DNA from: Vitrella brassicaformis | Taxonomy: Eukaryota > Sar > Vitrellaceae | Direction of reading: 5' to 3' | Length of the DNA: 64,000 nucleotides | NCBI GenBank assembly: GCA_001179505.1 | Contig: CDMY01000297.1 | Location: 66,919-130,918, forward strand | In this document: positions 13,310-23,133 of the stretch, in pieces | How the letters are laid out: every line of letters starts with the position of its first letter | Position numbering within the stretch: position 1 is the stretch's first letter | Translations under genes and position numbers: made by a program | Notes under the pieces: generated by a model | Database searches by the model: none | What the model was told of the DNA's origin: nothing | The model's input: only the letters and a program-made list of their open reading frames with translations

Positions 13310-13832
13310 TCAGCTCTTCGCGCTTCGTTCGCCGATAAAACCTCTCACTGCATCACAAGAAAGAACCTCTCTTGTTGTCTGTCTGTCTGTCTGTCTCCAT
13401 GTGTGTCCGTACGGTATGGTTCTGTCGAGGTTGATGTACGAGAGTGGGGTGGCGCGCCTCTTTGTCGGTGCAGGGAAGGGCTGAATGTAACCGGTGCCTG
13501 CGCATGCACAAACAGACAGACAGACAGACAGGCAGGCAGGCAAGCCAAGGAGACAGATGGCTGTGTGTCGGTCTGTCTGTCTGGCTGTCTGTGTGTCTGT
13601 GCCTTCGAAGCCGGTCAGTCCCTCAGTTGGCATGCCGATCGGCAGAGCTGACGAGTACGCCGTGTCGCTCTCCTTCCCTCCATCAGACGACTACACACAC
13701 ATGTCAGAGACACACATGGATGCGCACGAATGTGTCTCTCTGCTTTACTGCAGCCGTGTCAGCTGTGGCTGGTGAGTGGGCGATGACTGCCAGCAGAACC
13801 GCAGCGACCAACACACACTTGGGCAGCGACAT
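13310..13832 (-). CDS. putative small secreted protein
   Basis: On the minus strand an ATG at 13832 opens a classic signal peptide (MSLPKCVLVAAVLLAVIAHS then PATADTAA). A plausible intron with GTAAAG donor follows, ending TGTGTGTAG near 13695. The next reading (SSDGGKESDTAYSS, then GMPTEGLTGFEG) stays open through a CTGT-type microsatellite to a stop at 13310, with a further sensible stretch, GTGYIQPFPAPTKRR, beyond the repeat. I could not find a clean GT donor before the repeat, so the 3' half of the model is weak. The product would be a secreted or vacuolar protein of roughly 60-150 residues. The signal peptide is the main evidence. Confidence 0.4.
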
Positions 13833-13975
13833 TGTTTATGCTGTCGGTCAGTCGATTGATCGATCACCAGACGAGCAAGCGATGCACTTTTGAACGTGTC
13901 AGTTGAATTGGGTCGTCAATATATACTCAGTCGAGAATACACGACAGATGCACGTCGATCACCACCACACATGCG

Positions 13976-14191
13976 CTAGTTCTCTTCAGGCGAAGTGGAC
14001 TTCGCCGGTTCGCTGTGGTCCACTTCGTCAGGCGAAGTGGTTCCATAAAATTTAATGCTATACACGAGCGACGCTATCACTACCCACGAGAAGGTCAATA
14101 TATGCTTCAAGCTGGCCAAATCGGTGAGTTCACATAGTGATTTTGCATTTGGGTTCTTATTCGTTGACCTCTCGGCATCTCGCTTCGTCAT
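13976..14191 (-). CDS. possible 71-residue single-pass membrane protein
   Basis: An uninterrupted minus-strand frame from ATG 14191 to TAG encodes about 71 residues: a polar basic N-terminus (MTKRDAERSTNKNPN), one hydrophobic helix (ILTFSWVVIASLVYSIKFY) and an acidic tail (SPDEVDHSEPAKSTSPEEN). Its ATG overlaps the ATG of the plus-strand secreted peptide gene on the opposite strand (14189-14192). The tail is written by a small repeat of GGCGAAGTGG units. An open frame of this length can occur by chance, so I keep confidence low. The tail-anchored-like layout is the only support. Confidence 0.28.
   Translation of the reverse strand: MTKRDAERSTNKNPNAKSLCELTDLASLKHILTFSWVVIASLVYSIKFYGTTSPDEVDHSEPAKSTSPEEN
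13978..14040. repeat. short direct and inverted repeats (GGCGAAGT/ACTTCGCC)
   Basis: The 12-mer CAGGCGAAGTGG occurs at 13987-13998 and 14029-14040. GGCGAAGT and ACTTCGCC form a perfect hairpin at 13989-14006, and CGAAGTGGAC (13991-14000) is inverted as GTCCACTTCG (14018-14027). The cluster lies in the C-terminal codons of the possible small membrane protein and about 150 bases before the start of the six-Cys gene. Confidence 0.8.
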
Positions 14192-14714
14192 GCATCGCGT
14201 TGTGGTTCTCTTCGCGATCGCCGCCGTGGCGGTGAATGGTTTTCTTGTGGCCATGGCTGCCAAACGCACCGAGGACAAACGTATGGACGCAAGAGGGAGG
14301 AAGACGCAGATCTGTGTGTGTGTTGGTGTGTGTGGACAGATGCGTCCGAAAGTAGTGGGTCTACGCGTCTGTCGCTCATGAGCGACATCAGCCGCGCAAA
14401 GACCATGATAACGGCCGCCAGCTCGATGACCGCCGCGGCCCTCGAGGCCATAAACAATGCCCAGCACCACGTAACGATGTTTCAGGAAGCATCCGGCAGA
14501 AAAGCTGGTACGCCATCCATTGAATTCCATTGATGACACAACACATGTGTTGTGTTGTGTTGTGTGTTGTGTCGTGGGTGCAGAGGCCCAGTGCACCCCG
14601 TACAGGGGTGTAGTGTGCGGGTCGGCTGCTCCTGACGGCACGCCTTGTGGCATCGACAGCTCCGGTCATCACTGCTTCTGCCAGGGGGGAGTCTGCGGAT
14701 CAATGACAACGTAA
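14190..14714 (+). CDS. small secreted six-cysteine protein
   Basis: Three exons join in phase (14190-14280, 14340-14507, 14584-14714) to give about 129 residues. The first encodes a signal peptide (MHRVVVLFAIAAVAVNGFLV). The second is an Ala/Ser/Met-rich amphipathic helical region (TMITAASSMTAAALEAINNA). The third encodes a compact Cys domain with spacing C-x7-C-x9-C-x8-C-x-C-x4-C, which fits three disulfides, and ends at TAA 14712-14714. The intron before the last exon contains a TGTTGTGT run. I cannot assign a family. It should be exported or placed in a secretory compartment. Confidence 0.7.
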
Positions 14715-15687
14715 CCAAGCGAACTGTTAGTGTATTTCTGCTGTGTTGGTCAACTGTGTGTGTGTGCCTGTATGTCTGCGCGTGTGTCGGACGGCATCAG
14801 GTCGTGGGACTTTGCAGATCTGGAGTATGGTCCGGCCACCGGCTTGGACCCCATCGGCTCGGGCTTACTGTAGATATCTGCACAGACAGACAAGTAGCTT
14901 CGGTAGCCACCAGAGGGAGGGAGGGAGGGAGGGAGCGAGGGAGAGGACACGTACGTGTGTGTTTGCGCGCGGTTGGTGGGGCCAATGAAGGGCACATGAT
15001 CGTTTAATGTTCTTCTGTGTTGGTTGGCGGCATGGCATGGCATGGCCTTTTTGAATGTCTGGCTGCGTGGTGTGGTGTCTTCTTTTCCCGCTTTCCGTGA
15101 GTCTGACTGGAAACACACCCCCTCCCCTCTGCTTTCTCTTCTCCCCCACGTGTGGGACTCTCGCTCGGTTTCTCGCCCCTTGGTGCGTGTGTCCGTGCAT
15201 CGGTGTGCTTTGGCGGCGTGTCAGTGCGGTGGGAATGGGGTGACTGGCTGAATGGCGAACAGAGAGAGGCATGACGGGCGCTGTGGCTGGCCGTCGTTGC
15301 GGGTGGTGCACTTGTGCTGCGCCAACCGACACACACAAGGATGCGCACACCCAACACGCACGACTGATCACCACACGCACCATACCGCTCGCCATCGCCT
15401 TGCTCGAGTTCCTCAATGCCTGGGTGGCACTTTGGATGCATGGTGGTAGCTAAGGACCCTCACGGAGCAATGAATCAGCACCAAGGACAGCAAAGAAACA
15501 GGAAGGCTTCATTCACTTTACGAATATTGAGTCACATGTCCATCAATCGATCAACACGCATGGACTGCTCCCCATCGGTAAGTGGGTGGAGGAGGTCACC
15601 CCACACTCACGGACAGAGGCAGGCAGCCATTCAGCCCCGCACACAGATCCCCCGATCGTCCAAGCATTACAAAGGTCGATCGTGCCC
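14715..15687. other. repeat-rich intergenic region without convincing genes
   Basis: This stretch holds GGGA repeats at about 14918-14940, GGCAT repeats near 15030 and pyrimidine-rich runs near 15120-15150. Open frames exist on both strands, but they run through low-complexity sequence and lack domain-like composition. I see no supported gene. Confidence 0.5.
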
Positions 15688-16486
15688 TCAGAAGAGCCTG
15701 AATTGCTTCCTGGCTGTCCCGAAGATCTGGTTCTTCTCGACCTTGAGCACGTTGAAACGGACCGTCTTGGCCAGAGGACTGCACACACAGCACACACAGA
15801 TCAGATGAGCGCTGTACGCCGTGTGTTGCCGGGGGGAGGGGAGAGGATGCGTCGTGGTACCGGCACTGTCCGAAAGTGATGAGGTCTCCCTCCTTGACGT
15901 CGAATGCGGGGCTGCAGTGGACGGAGAAGTTGGCGTGGCGCTTCTCGAACCGGTTGTACTTGGGGATGTAGTGCAGGTAGTGCGTGCGGACAACTATCGT
16001 ACGCTGCATCTTGGTCGATATGCACATGCCCCTGAACACACAACACAACACACCACACACACAGTAAGTACACACTTTGCCCTCGTCCCTCCCCGTCAGC
16101 TGAGAGTGAGCGTGGCCATCGTTGCGTACTTGAGTATTCGCCCCCTGATGCTGACGTTTGAGGTGAAGGGGCACTTCTTGTCGATGTAGGTGCCCTCCTT
16201 GGCCTCCTTTGGGACCTGGAAGCCCAACCCGATGTCCTTCCAGTACCGCAGACCCTTGGCGCCCTTCTTGGCGAGCATACGCTTGTTCCCAAGGAAGATC
16301 GCATCCTGCTTCTGGAACGCACGCTCAGTCTGGTCGGTGGGCACACACACACACACACCACACGCAGCACGACAGACCACACACACCAGAGTGATGTGCG
16401 CACAAGGAGCGGTGCTGCATTTCGTTTTTTGTGAGATCTGTGTTGGTTCGCACCTGATCAAGCGTTGCGTGGGCTGTGGCCGCCAT
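15688..16486 (-). CDS. RPS11: 40S ribosomal protein S11 (uS17)
   Basis: This is the small-subunit ribosomal protein uS17, an rRNA-binding component of the cytosolic 40S subunit. Four exons join in phase (16454-16486, 16130-16329, 15861-16031, 15688-15778), giving 164 residues, near the usual eukaryotic length. Recognisable sequence includes [39 protein letters not shown], the OB-fold core [40 protein letters not shown] and the C-terminal [14 protein letters not shown]. The stop is TGA, which confirms that TGA ends translation in this genome. It is the best housekeeping anchor for the splice pattern here. Its start faces that of the ERD2-like gene 474 bases away. Confidence 0.97.
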
Positions 16487-16960
16487 GGTGCGTGAGAAAG
16501 CACTTCTCGTGAGCGAGCTTGGCTTTCACGCGAGCTTTCAAGCTCGCAGTGCCGGTCACCGCTTGCGCCGCTGCAGCTCTAGTTCAGGCGTCCTCCTCCT
16601 TGTTTTGTCAAGCCAAGGAGGTTTTGCAAGCTGCAAAACGGTCGACAGCTCTGCAGTGAAAGGAAGAGCTCCGCAACCTGACCACGTGCCTGACCGCTGC
16701 CAGCCTGGTAAAGGAGAGCAGGTCAGCGCGGCAACGTTCCAGCGATATCCAGCGACCAAGAAAACGCGACGCTCTTACACCCTCTCAACTGCGGCGCTTG
16801 GACGACGGCGCTGCCTGAAGGCGGTGCTGGTGCCTAAGGAGGCCCCTGCAGAAGGAAGGCAACCAGCTCATTGCAGTCTCGCAGCCTTAGCCGACGAGCA
16901 GTCCGGCGGCCCGCCAGTCAGTCTGCAGTCAGTCCCGGGTTCGGTAGCCGTCAGTGAGGA

Positions 16961-18024
16961 ATGGAGGTTTGGCTGTTCATCATCGGGTACCTCATCAACT
17001 TCGCGGCGAGCTGCCTGCTGCTGTACAAGATATGGCGTCACAAGTCCATCTACGGCCTCAGCGGCGACACCCAGTACTGCTTCCTCTTCGCCACACTCGC
17101 ACGGTGCTTCTGGTCTTTCGACACACGACTTGTAGAGGTACGTAGGGATGCATGCAGGCAGCCAGGCAGCCGTCTGTGGGCAATCCAGAGACCACTTTTG
17201 CCTGCCATCTGTGTGGCTTGTGTTTGTTGTCTTGTCTTGGCTTGTTCAGACATGGCTGGCTCACTTTGAGCTGCTGTGCTCGACGGTTGTAGCGTGTCTG
17301 CTGTCGTATTCGGTGTGGCGGTACTGGCACACGACCACCAAGCAGGCCCCCCCCTACCTTAGGCTGCTCTTCGCCGTGCCCCTTGCGGCTCTGCTGGCGT
17401 TTTTCTTCCACCCCGGTCGGCAGTGGTTCACGATCCAGAGCCTCGTGGCGTTTACCATGTACGTCGAGGCGGTGGCGCTGCTGCCTCAACTCTTCCTCAT
17501 GAGGAACATGATCGAGGTCAGCGAGAGGGAGGGGGTGAATGGACCACGAGTGGGGGAGGCTGGATGGCCAGATTGTGTGTTGTGTGTTGTGTGTGTGTCG
17601 TGTGTTATGGGTGGCTGCAGATAGAGCCGTTAACGTCCCATTATGTGGGTCTGCTGGTGATATCGAGGGCCGTCAGGATCGCATTCTGGATACAACTATA
17701 CATACAGGGTGGGAAATAACGCCACACGCGAGAGCGGGACACACGGAAAACAGACAGAGCATGGTGTGTTTGTCTGTTGGTTGATTGGTGCTGTGACCAG
17801 GTGAGCACTTCGTCAGCCTCATCCTTGCAGACGTCCTCCACTCACTATTCTCAGGTGCGTCACACGTCCGTCTGCGGGAGTGCACGCGGGAGTGCACTCC
17901 CGCAGGACCAACCGGCAGGCACACACACAGCACAAGGTGCTTCCTGCTCTTTTGTTCAGCTGACTACTTCATCATGTGGATCCGCAAACTGCGGAACGGC
18001 GGGGCGCTCGTCTACCGACTCTAA
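16961..18024 (+). CDS. ERD2/KDEL-receptor-like seven-helix membrane protein
   Basis: Five exons join in phase (16961-17137, 17250-17516, 17621-17708, 17801-17854, 17960-18024) and encode 216 residues, close to the roughly 212 of KDEL receptors. The family returns escaped ER-resident proteins from the Golgi. The N-terminal half has LLLYKIWRHKSIYGLSGDTQ, matching the receptor motif of the KIW-GISGK-Q type. The C-terminal half has YVEAVALLPQLFLMRN, EPLTSHYVGLLVISRAVRI and LILADVLHSLFSADYFIMWI, in family order. Seven hydrophobic segments can be counted. Identity to classical receptors looks modest, so this may be a divergent ERD2-like paralog rather than the main receptor. Confidence 0.85.
17886..17903. 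repeat. 18-base perfect palindrome in an intron of the ERD2-like gene
   Basis: GCGGGAGTGCACTCCCGC is its own reverse complement. Its left part, GCGGGAGTGCAC, is also present immediately upstream at 17874-17885, so the intron RNA could fold in two alternative hairpins. Confidence 0.9.
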
Positions 18025-19862
18025 CACACCCCAGCCAAAGACTAATCCCCTCCGCCCCCCAAGCCCACTTTGCTTTTGTTGGGCTCACAGATGACACAGA
18101 CAAGGCAAGAGAAGAGGAGAGAAGAAGCGACGCTGATTGATTGATTGATTGACCGACTGGCTGCCTGATGACGACACTCACTTGGCGTGCCCTTTTTCTG
18201 TGTGCCACCATTTGTGTATGGCCCTCTCTCTCTCTCTTTTCTACCTGGCTGACTGCTGCTGGCTACTGCCATTCTGGCCCGCTCGCATGTACATATGTCT
18301 ATGTTGTACCTATGTACGTATGTATGTACCACGATCGTACGGCCGGCCGACTGACTGGATGTGTGGATTGATGGATGGATTCATGGATGCCCTGTGAAGA
18401 GAATGCCTCTGCCTGGCTGTCTGTCTGCATGTGTGGGTGCAACGAATGGACGGTGGGATGGATGGTGGCTGTGTGTGGTGTGGTGGGGTGGGGTGGGGTG
18501 GGGTGTGAATTCGAGCTGAGATGCAGCCAGCTTGCTGGCGTGTGCGCGTGGCTGATGCAGATGCGTGAACAAGAGACGGCCCGATGAAGCACTTACTGTT
18601 GTTCATGGTGTCTTGCCGGGCGCACTCTGCCACGAACCTGACAGCCAGGAGCCAGTGAGCAAATGAGTGAGGGATGGAGCCAGACACCAGCAACACACTC
18701 GCACACTCTCGTGCGCACAACTGACCGGCAGACAGAGGGGACACCAGGCGGGCAGGCAGCCTTTTTCCGTCCGTATGTAAAGGCAGGCGATCGCATCTTG
18801 TGTGTGTGTGTGTGTGTGTGTGTGGATAATCTGCTGTCGTGTGGTGTGGTGTATAGCGACCTGGACTGACTGACATGGGTGTGCATAACTGGTGACCGGC
18901 TGGCCGCCCGGGTGGCCAAGTGGCTGGCTGGTTCGCCAGGCAACGAAACGTTGCGGATTGTGCAGACCAGAGAAACTCTTGTACAGTCGGTCACGCTGGC
19001 AAGGGAAGGCAGGCCCTCCAGGTCTGAAACCACCCAAAGCGCCTACTTGCTTTACATGTTTATACACCTGCATGTGCTGTGTGTGGTACTGATGGATGGA
19101 TGGTGTGTTGTCAACTTGTGTGATGGGAAGGGGCTATGCGGACGTCGGGATATTTGTGTGAATGTGAATTGCATGTGTTGCCTGTGGGAGGGGAGGGAGA
19201 GCCATCGATTGACGGCCATTCCCGAACACATTTGTATACTTGCATGCATCGCACGCATCGTTGCTGAGTGAAGCGTCAAGAAGCGCGAAATGGCGTCACA
19301 CGCGTCCGTGCACACATGCATCCATCAGGTCCGTGCGCGCGCAAAGAAAAAGATCCACGGCATATTTGTTGCCGTCGACACCGCACGGATCTCACATACA
19401 CGCATACACGGACAGAAAACTAATCATCATCGTGTATGGTCCCTCCGGGGCCGCGAGCAGACCATGTACCAACACAGCCATACACATGGACACACACATA
19501 CACATACACATACATACACACACATACTCGACACCCTCACCCCCGCCACATCGCGCAAAACGCACCTCGCGCATATACACACATTCACGTACACGCTTCA
19601 AAGCACCCAAGCAATAGTCGAAAAAATTGCCCGTCCCTCTCTCGAGTGTGAGTGTCCCCTCCCCCTCCCTCCTGAAAAAGGCCGCCTCACACGATATGGC
19701 CGGGAGAGAGGGGGAGCGACACACCACACGTACCCACTACACACCCACTTCTGGCCAAGCCGTCTTGACGGACACGCACACCAACACGTGCGCACGGCGA
19801 CCGATCGACCCCACACTATCAGACGAAAATTGCCCTACACACATGGCCGTCCGTCTACTTTG
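18025..19862. other. repeat-rich intergenic region, no supported gene
   Basis: About 1.8 kb without a convincing gene. It contains GATT repeats near 18136, CT runs near 18226, ATGTACGT-type repeats near 18300-18330, GGGGT repeats near 18482-18506, a TG run at about 18800-18823 and CACATA repeats near 19485-19525. Open frames at 18.6-19.3 kb run through these repeats. I also saw no tRNA or other RNA gene. Confidence 0.5.
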
Positions 19863-22139
19863 TCATCCGCCGCTGATGTGTCCGTTGGCATGTTCGTCTT
19901 CGTCTTCGGTGTCGTCGGTGACTGAGTCCATGCCGTTTTCCGACTGGTTGTCCCGCAGCTCCTCGAGGATGGCCTCCATGCGGGGCAGCTGCTTGGCCTG
20001 CTCCGTCCACATCCACGTCAGCAACTTGGCTGGCGCGAAGCGGGGAGGCTTCATGTCAGCCTGTACGCATAAAGAGGCAGGAAGGGACGTGTGTGGGAGG
20101 GTCAGGCAGGCAGGTTATGGGTCACTCACCTGTGCGATCATGGTGACGTCGACGGTGCCGTGAGGCGTCTTGTGCAAAACAAGGCCCATCATCTGCAGAC
20201 CAAGCGGACACCCATACAATACAGGTACACATAAGCGATGACATACACGGCACATCTCCCTGCCTGTGCTCAGTCTGTCGCATCGTACCAGTATATCTGC
20301 CTTGACGGCGCTTTTCTCCTTGGTGTAGAGCTTGTCCTCACTGACGTAGTCACCCAGATCGGTCAGCGCAACCACCTCATAATCGCAGCTCAACTGACAG
20401 GAACCAAACACCACACAATCTTCCCCCACCCGTCCCCAATTTCCCTTTTGACTCATTTACTCACTCACCGTCTTGACGTATGTGGTGTGGCACAGGATGC
20501 GCCTCGTGTCGCCGGGCGCTGGCGACCGAAAAACCTGGTACGTCAGCAAAAAATGCGGAGCCACCTCGGCAACGTGCTGGGCTGACCGGACGAAGAAAGA
20601 GGAAAGAAAGGACACGTCATGTGTGCGCGCAAATGTGCCTGTCTATGGATCACTGATACCTCCCTCGAACAGCCACGTGTCGATGCGTGACTTGAAGACA
20701 CAGTCGTAATCGACGAACACGTCGCGGACTTCCTCAATGGTGAGGCCGGGGATGCTGAACGAATAGCGGCCACGAACAATTGGCACGCTGTTGCGCGTCT
20801 CGCGCAGCTCCTCCAACTGACGGATGAGCAAGACCCAAAGGAATGCATGCTTTGCGTGTTGCGTCTATGGCCACGTACCTCGACTCCTCCCTTGGTGCCC
20901 AGTGACTTCCACATGGGCGACTCGTCGTTGGCGCACTGAGCTATCCGCTCAGCCATGCCCTCACACTGAATGCACGACAGGAGTGACGGACGGCAGGTGG
21001 TGTTTCGCCCTTCCCTTTCTGTGCCTACCGCTCCTCTGAGCTGCTCGACATCGATCCGAACACCGAACGCGGCCTCGCCCGGACGACGCAAATCACGGCC
21101 CTTCACCTGTTCACACGGAACAACATAACCAGGTGCACACACACGCCACGGCGCTAACTCAATTGTGTATACCGGCCAGCATGGAGGGAAGACGATTTCT
21201 CTCGGCGCCCTTGCCCGCGACGAGAGCGGGGAGTCAGTGTGTGTGTCGACGGACGATATGCTCGACTGCCGTGTGGATATGCGGGAGTAGATGGCCGACG
21301 AGTCCCGCGAGTCGGCCCTCAGCCTGGCTCGCGAATCCTGCTCCCACGCACCCTCGTGAAAGATGATGGAGCTGGGCAGGTGGGACAGGAAGCTGTGGAG
21401 AGAGCTGCTTGTCTGAATGAACAAGGGGAAGGAAAGACACACAAACAGCAAGATGGCGTGCGGTGCTGTGCTTGTGGTTGTGTGCTGTGATGCTGCTCTA
21501 CCGACCTCTCCCCGCGTGAGTGATGGCGCTCGTCTTCTCCTGCTGCCGACACTCCTCTCGTCGTCCGGCCCCTGGGGCGATATGAGGGAGCCGCTCCCGG
21601 CAGTCTCCTTGGCTATCGACTCCTCCACACCCGATATCGTCAACCGACGGCGACCAAACCTGCACAGTGACGCACACACGTCATCAAATCGCCTCACACG
21701 CACAGAAGCGTTCATACCTTGACACAGTCCCAGTGCGGTATGGCGTTCTTCTGGAGCTGGACCGGCTAGGCGCCTGTGAAGGCTGCGACTGGACGGGTGA
21801 GCTGGGTGGCTCGAGCTCACTCGTCGACATGACTTCGCTGACAGACATCACCCCATTGTCGACCATATCAGCCGTGTGAGTCGCATCGCTCTTCGTCTTA
21901 GCGGCACCACGGCGGAAGCTGAACCGCCCCCGACCATCCGGAGGCCTCACGAAGGGGAACATCGGCATCAACCGGTCCCTCTCGTCCCGAGCAGTGCCGG
22001 TGAAGTCGTCATCGCGATTGTCTGCGAACTCGTCATAGCCTCGGTGAGTGCGATGACGTCGGCGGAATCGGCGATGGCGGAGGCGGAGGATAGAGCTCCA
22101 GACAGTGACGCATGAGCAGGAATCGCTTGTGCCCGACAT
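19863..22139 (-). CDS. START-like lipid-binding domain protein
   Basis: The minus-strand gene starts at ATG 22139 and ends with TGA at 19863-19865. The first three exons (22.14-21.0 kb) are low complexity and rich in Ser, Arg and Pro (SQPSQAPSRSSSRRTPYR). The C-terminal half resembles a START fold: FSIPGLTIEEVRDVFVDYDC, SRIDTWLFEGG, APHFLLTYQVFRSPAPGDTR, LSCDYEVVALTDLGDYVSED, MMGLVLHKTPHGTVDVTMIA and finally ADMKPPRFAPAKLLTWM, where START proteins have a D-x-K/G-x-x-P segment before the last helix. START domains bind sterols, phospholipids or ceramide in a hydrophobic pocket. The C-terminus is acidic (DSVTDDTEDEDEHANGH). The domain call rests on pattern and order, not on a search. No membrane helix is seen. 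Confidence 0.55.
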
Positions 22140-22575
22140 CTTTCGAAACGGAGATCGTATCACCACACAGTTGAGGATATATTCGACTTCTCAGGCTCCT
22201 CGTGAGAGTAGAACACGGCGCTGGAAAAAAAGTGCGCGCTTCTCGTCTTCGAGAGTTTCACGGTTTCATGTACCGACAGTTTAACCTCCTTCCTCCGTCA
22301 TTCAACACTGGTCCCTCTTTTCGTTTGCTGATCCCCTTCACCTTTCTGGTAGCTTGGCACTTCCTCGCCACCCTCGCCATTGTCGTGAATCCTCGCCGCT
22401 CGCGCTTGCCCTGGACCCAGTTGCTTGGACGGAGGACCACGCGCGGGCCGACATGCCTCAGATCTTCCTCTCGTCCGGCAAACAATGTGAATACGTACAC
22501 GTTTGTACTCCGTGCATGTGGCTGACGACGTTACGCACGTACACAAGCGAAGCAGAGGCACACGGAATAAGCAAT

Positions 22576-22606
22576 CAATTGCCTTGAGTCAATTGCCTTG
22601 AGTTGC
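22576..22606. repeat. left direct repeat with an internal tandem 14-mer
   Basis: CAATTGCCTTGAGT is repeated perfectly in tandem at 22576-22589 and 22590-22603. The longer word ATTGCCTTGAGTTGC at 22592-22606 recurs at 23105-23119 on the far side of the retrotransposon-like segment. Confidence 0.9.
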
Positions 22607-23104
22607 AGGCGGCTGCGTCGTTTGACATCTGTATTACGGATCCTGACGCAACGTCTTACGCTTCCAAGAACCGATCGACCAAGTCCATCCTGAAGCAGCA
22701 CGAGACCGCCAAGAAGAAGAAATACCGCTCGGCCGTCTGCGACTCCCGCGTGACCTTCTGCCCTCTGGTGGTGACGTGTGACGGTGTGTGGGGACACGAT
22801 GCCAACGTGTTCATCGCCCACATGGCTCATGCGCTGTTGGAGAAGGAGGGGTGGAAGGGTCGGGGGTTCAGTCATGTGTCTGGATGGATTCGCTCTCGCT
22901 TGTCTATCGCCCTCGCGCGTGCGACTAGCTTCTGTCTGCGTGGGGGAGGGAGGGGAGGGTTTGCGGGACTGGGGTGTGCTGATGGGGCGGGGATTGATCC
23001 CTCCTCCCCTTGAGCCTGTTTGAGTCTGCGTGCTGATGGGACTGTATTTGTATGAGTATCACGGACACACAGACGAGTGTTACGGTTAATGACAGTTTCC
23101 CTTC
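22607..23104 (+). mobile_element. non-LTR-retrotransposon-type C-terminal fragment between direct repeats
   Basis: The reading at about 22607-23013 (SFDICITDPDATSYASKNRS ... ETAKKKKYRSAVCDSRVTFC ... PLVVTCDGVWGHDANVFIAH ... WIRSRLSIALARATSF) matches the arrangement found after the reverse transcriptase of many LINE-like elements: a D-IVVT-P segment, a Lys/Tyr-rich patch, a PLVV-T-G-G motif and a final RLS-ALAR helix. No polymerase or endonuclease part is present. The segment is bounded by copies of ATTGCCTTGAGTTGC at 22592-22606 and 23105-23119. A canonical acceptor (TTGCAG) precedes it, so it could also be spliced from a short upstream exon (MPQIFLSSGKQ, from 22452). It may be a dead insertion or a captured exon. 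Confidence 0.55.
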
Positions 23105-23119
23105 ATTGCCTTGAGTTGC
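23105..23119. repeat. right direct repeat
   Basis: This is a perfect copy of the 15-base word at 22592-22606 and lies just 14 bases before the start codon of the next gene. No poly(A) tract is seen next to it. Confidence 0.9.
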
Positions 23120-23133
23120 CGTTGACACAGCTG

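Noticed and set aside
13378-13560. CTGT and CAGACAGA arrays resembling short regularly spaced repeats.
   Set aside because: They are simple tetranucleotide microsatellites without unique spacers, so not a CRISPR array; the genome is eukaryotic.
14865-15441. Minus-strand open frames of 145-183 codons.
   Set aside because: They run through GGGA and GGCAT repeats with His/Arg/Pro-rich, domain-free composition and have no supporting splice pattern.
16476-16960. A long plus-strand open frame upstream of the ERD2-like start.
   Set aside because: It lies in the divergent promoter region, has no domain-like sequence and overlaps the ribosomal protein start; the receptor homology begins exactly at ATG 16961.
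18593-19925. Several overlapping open frames on both strands.
   Set aside because: They are driven by TG, CACATA and GGGGT repeats; none has a recognisable domain or a consistent exon model.
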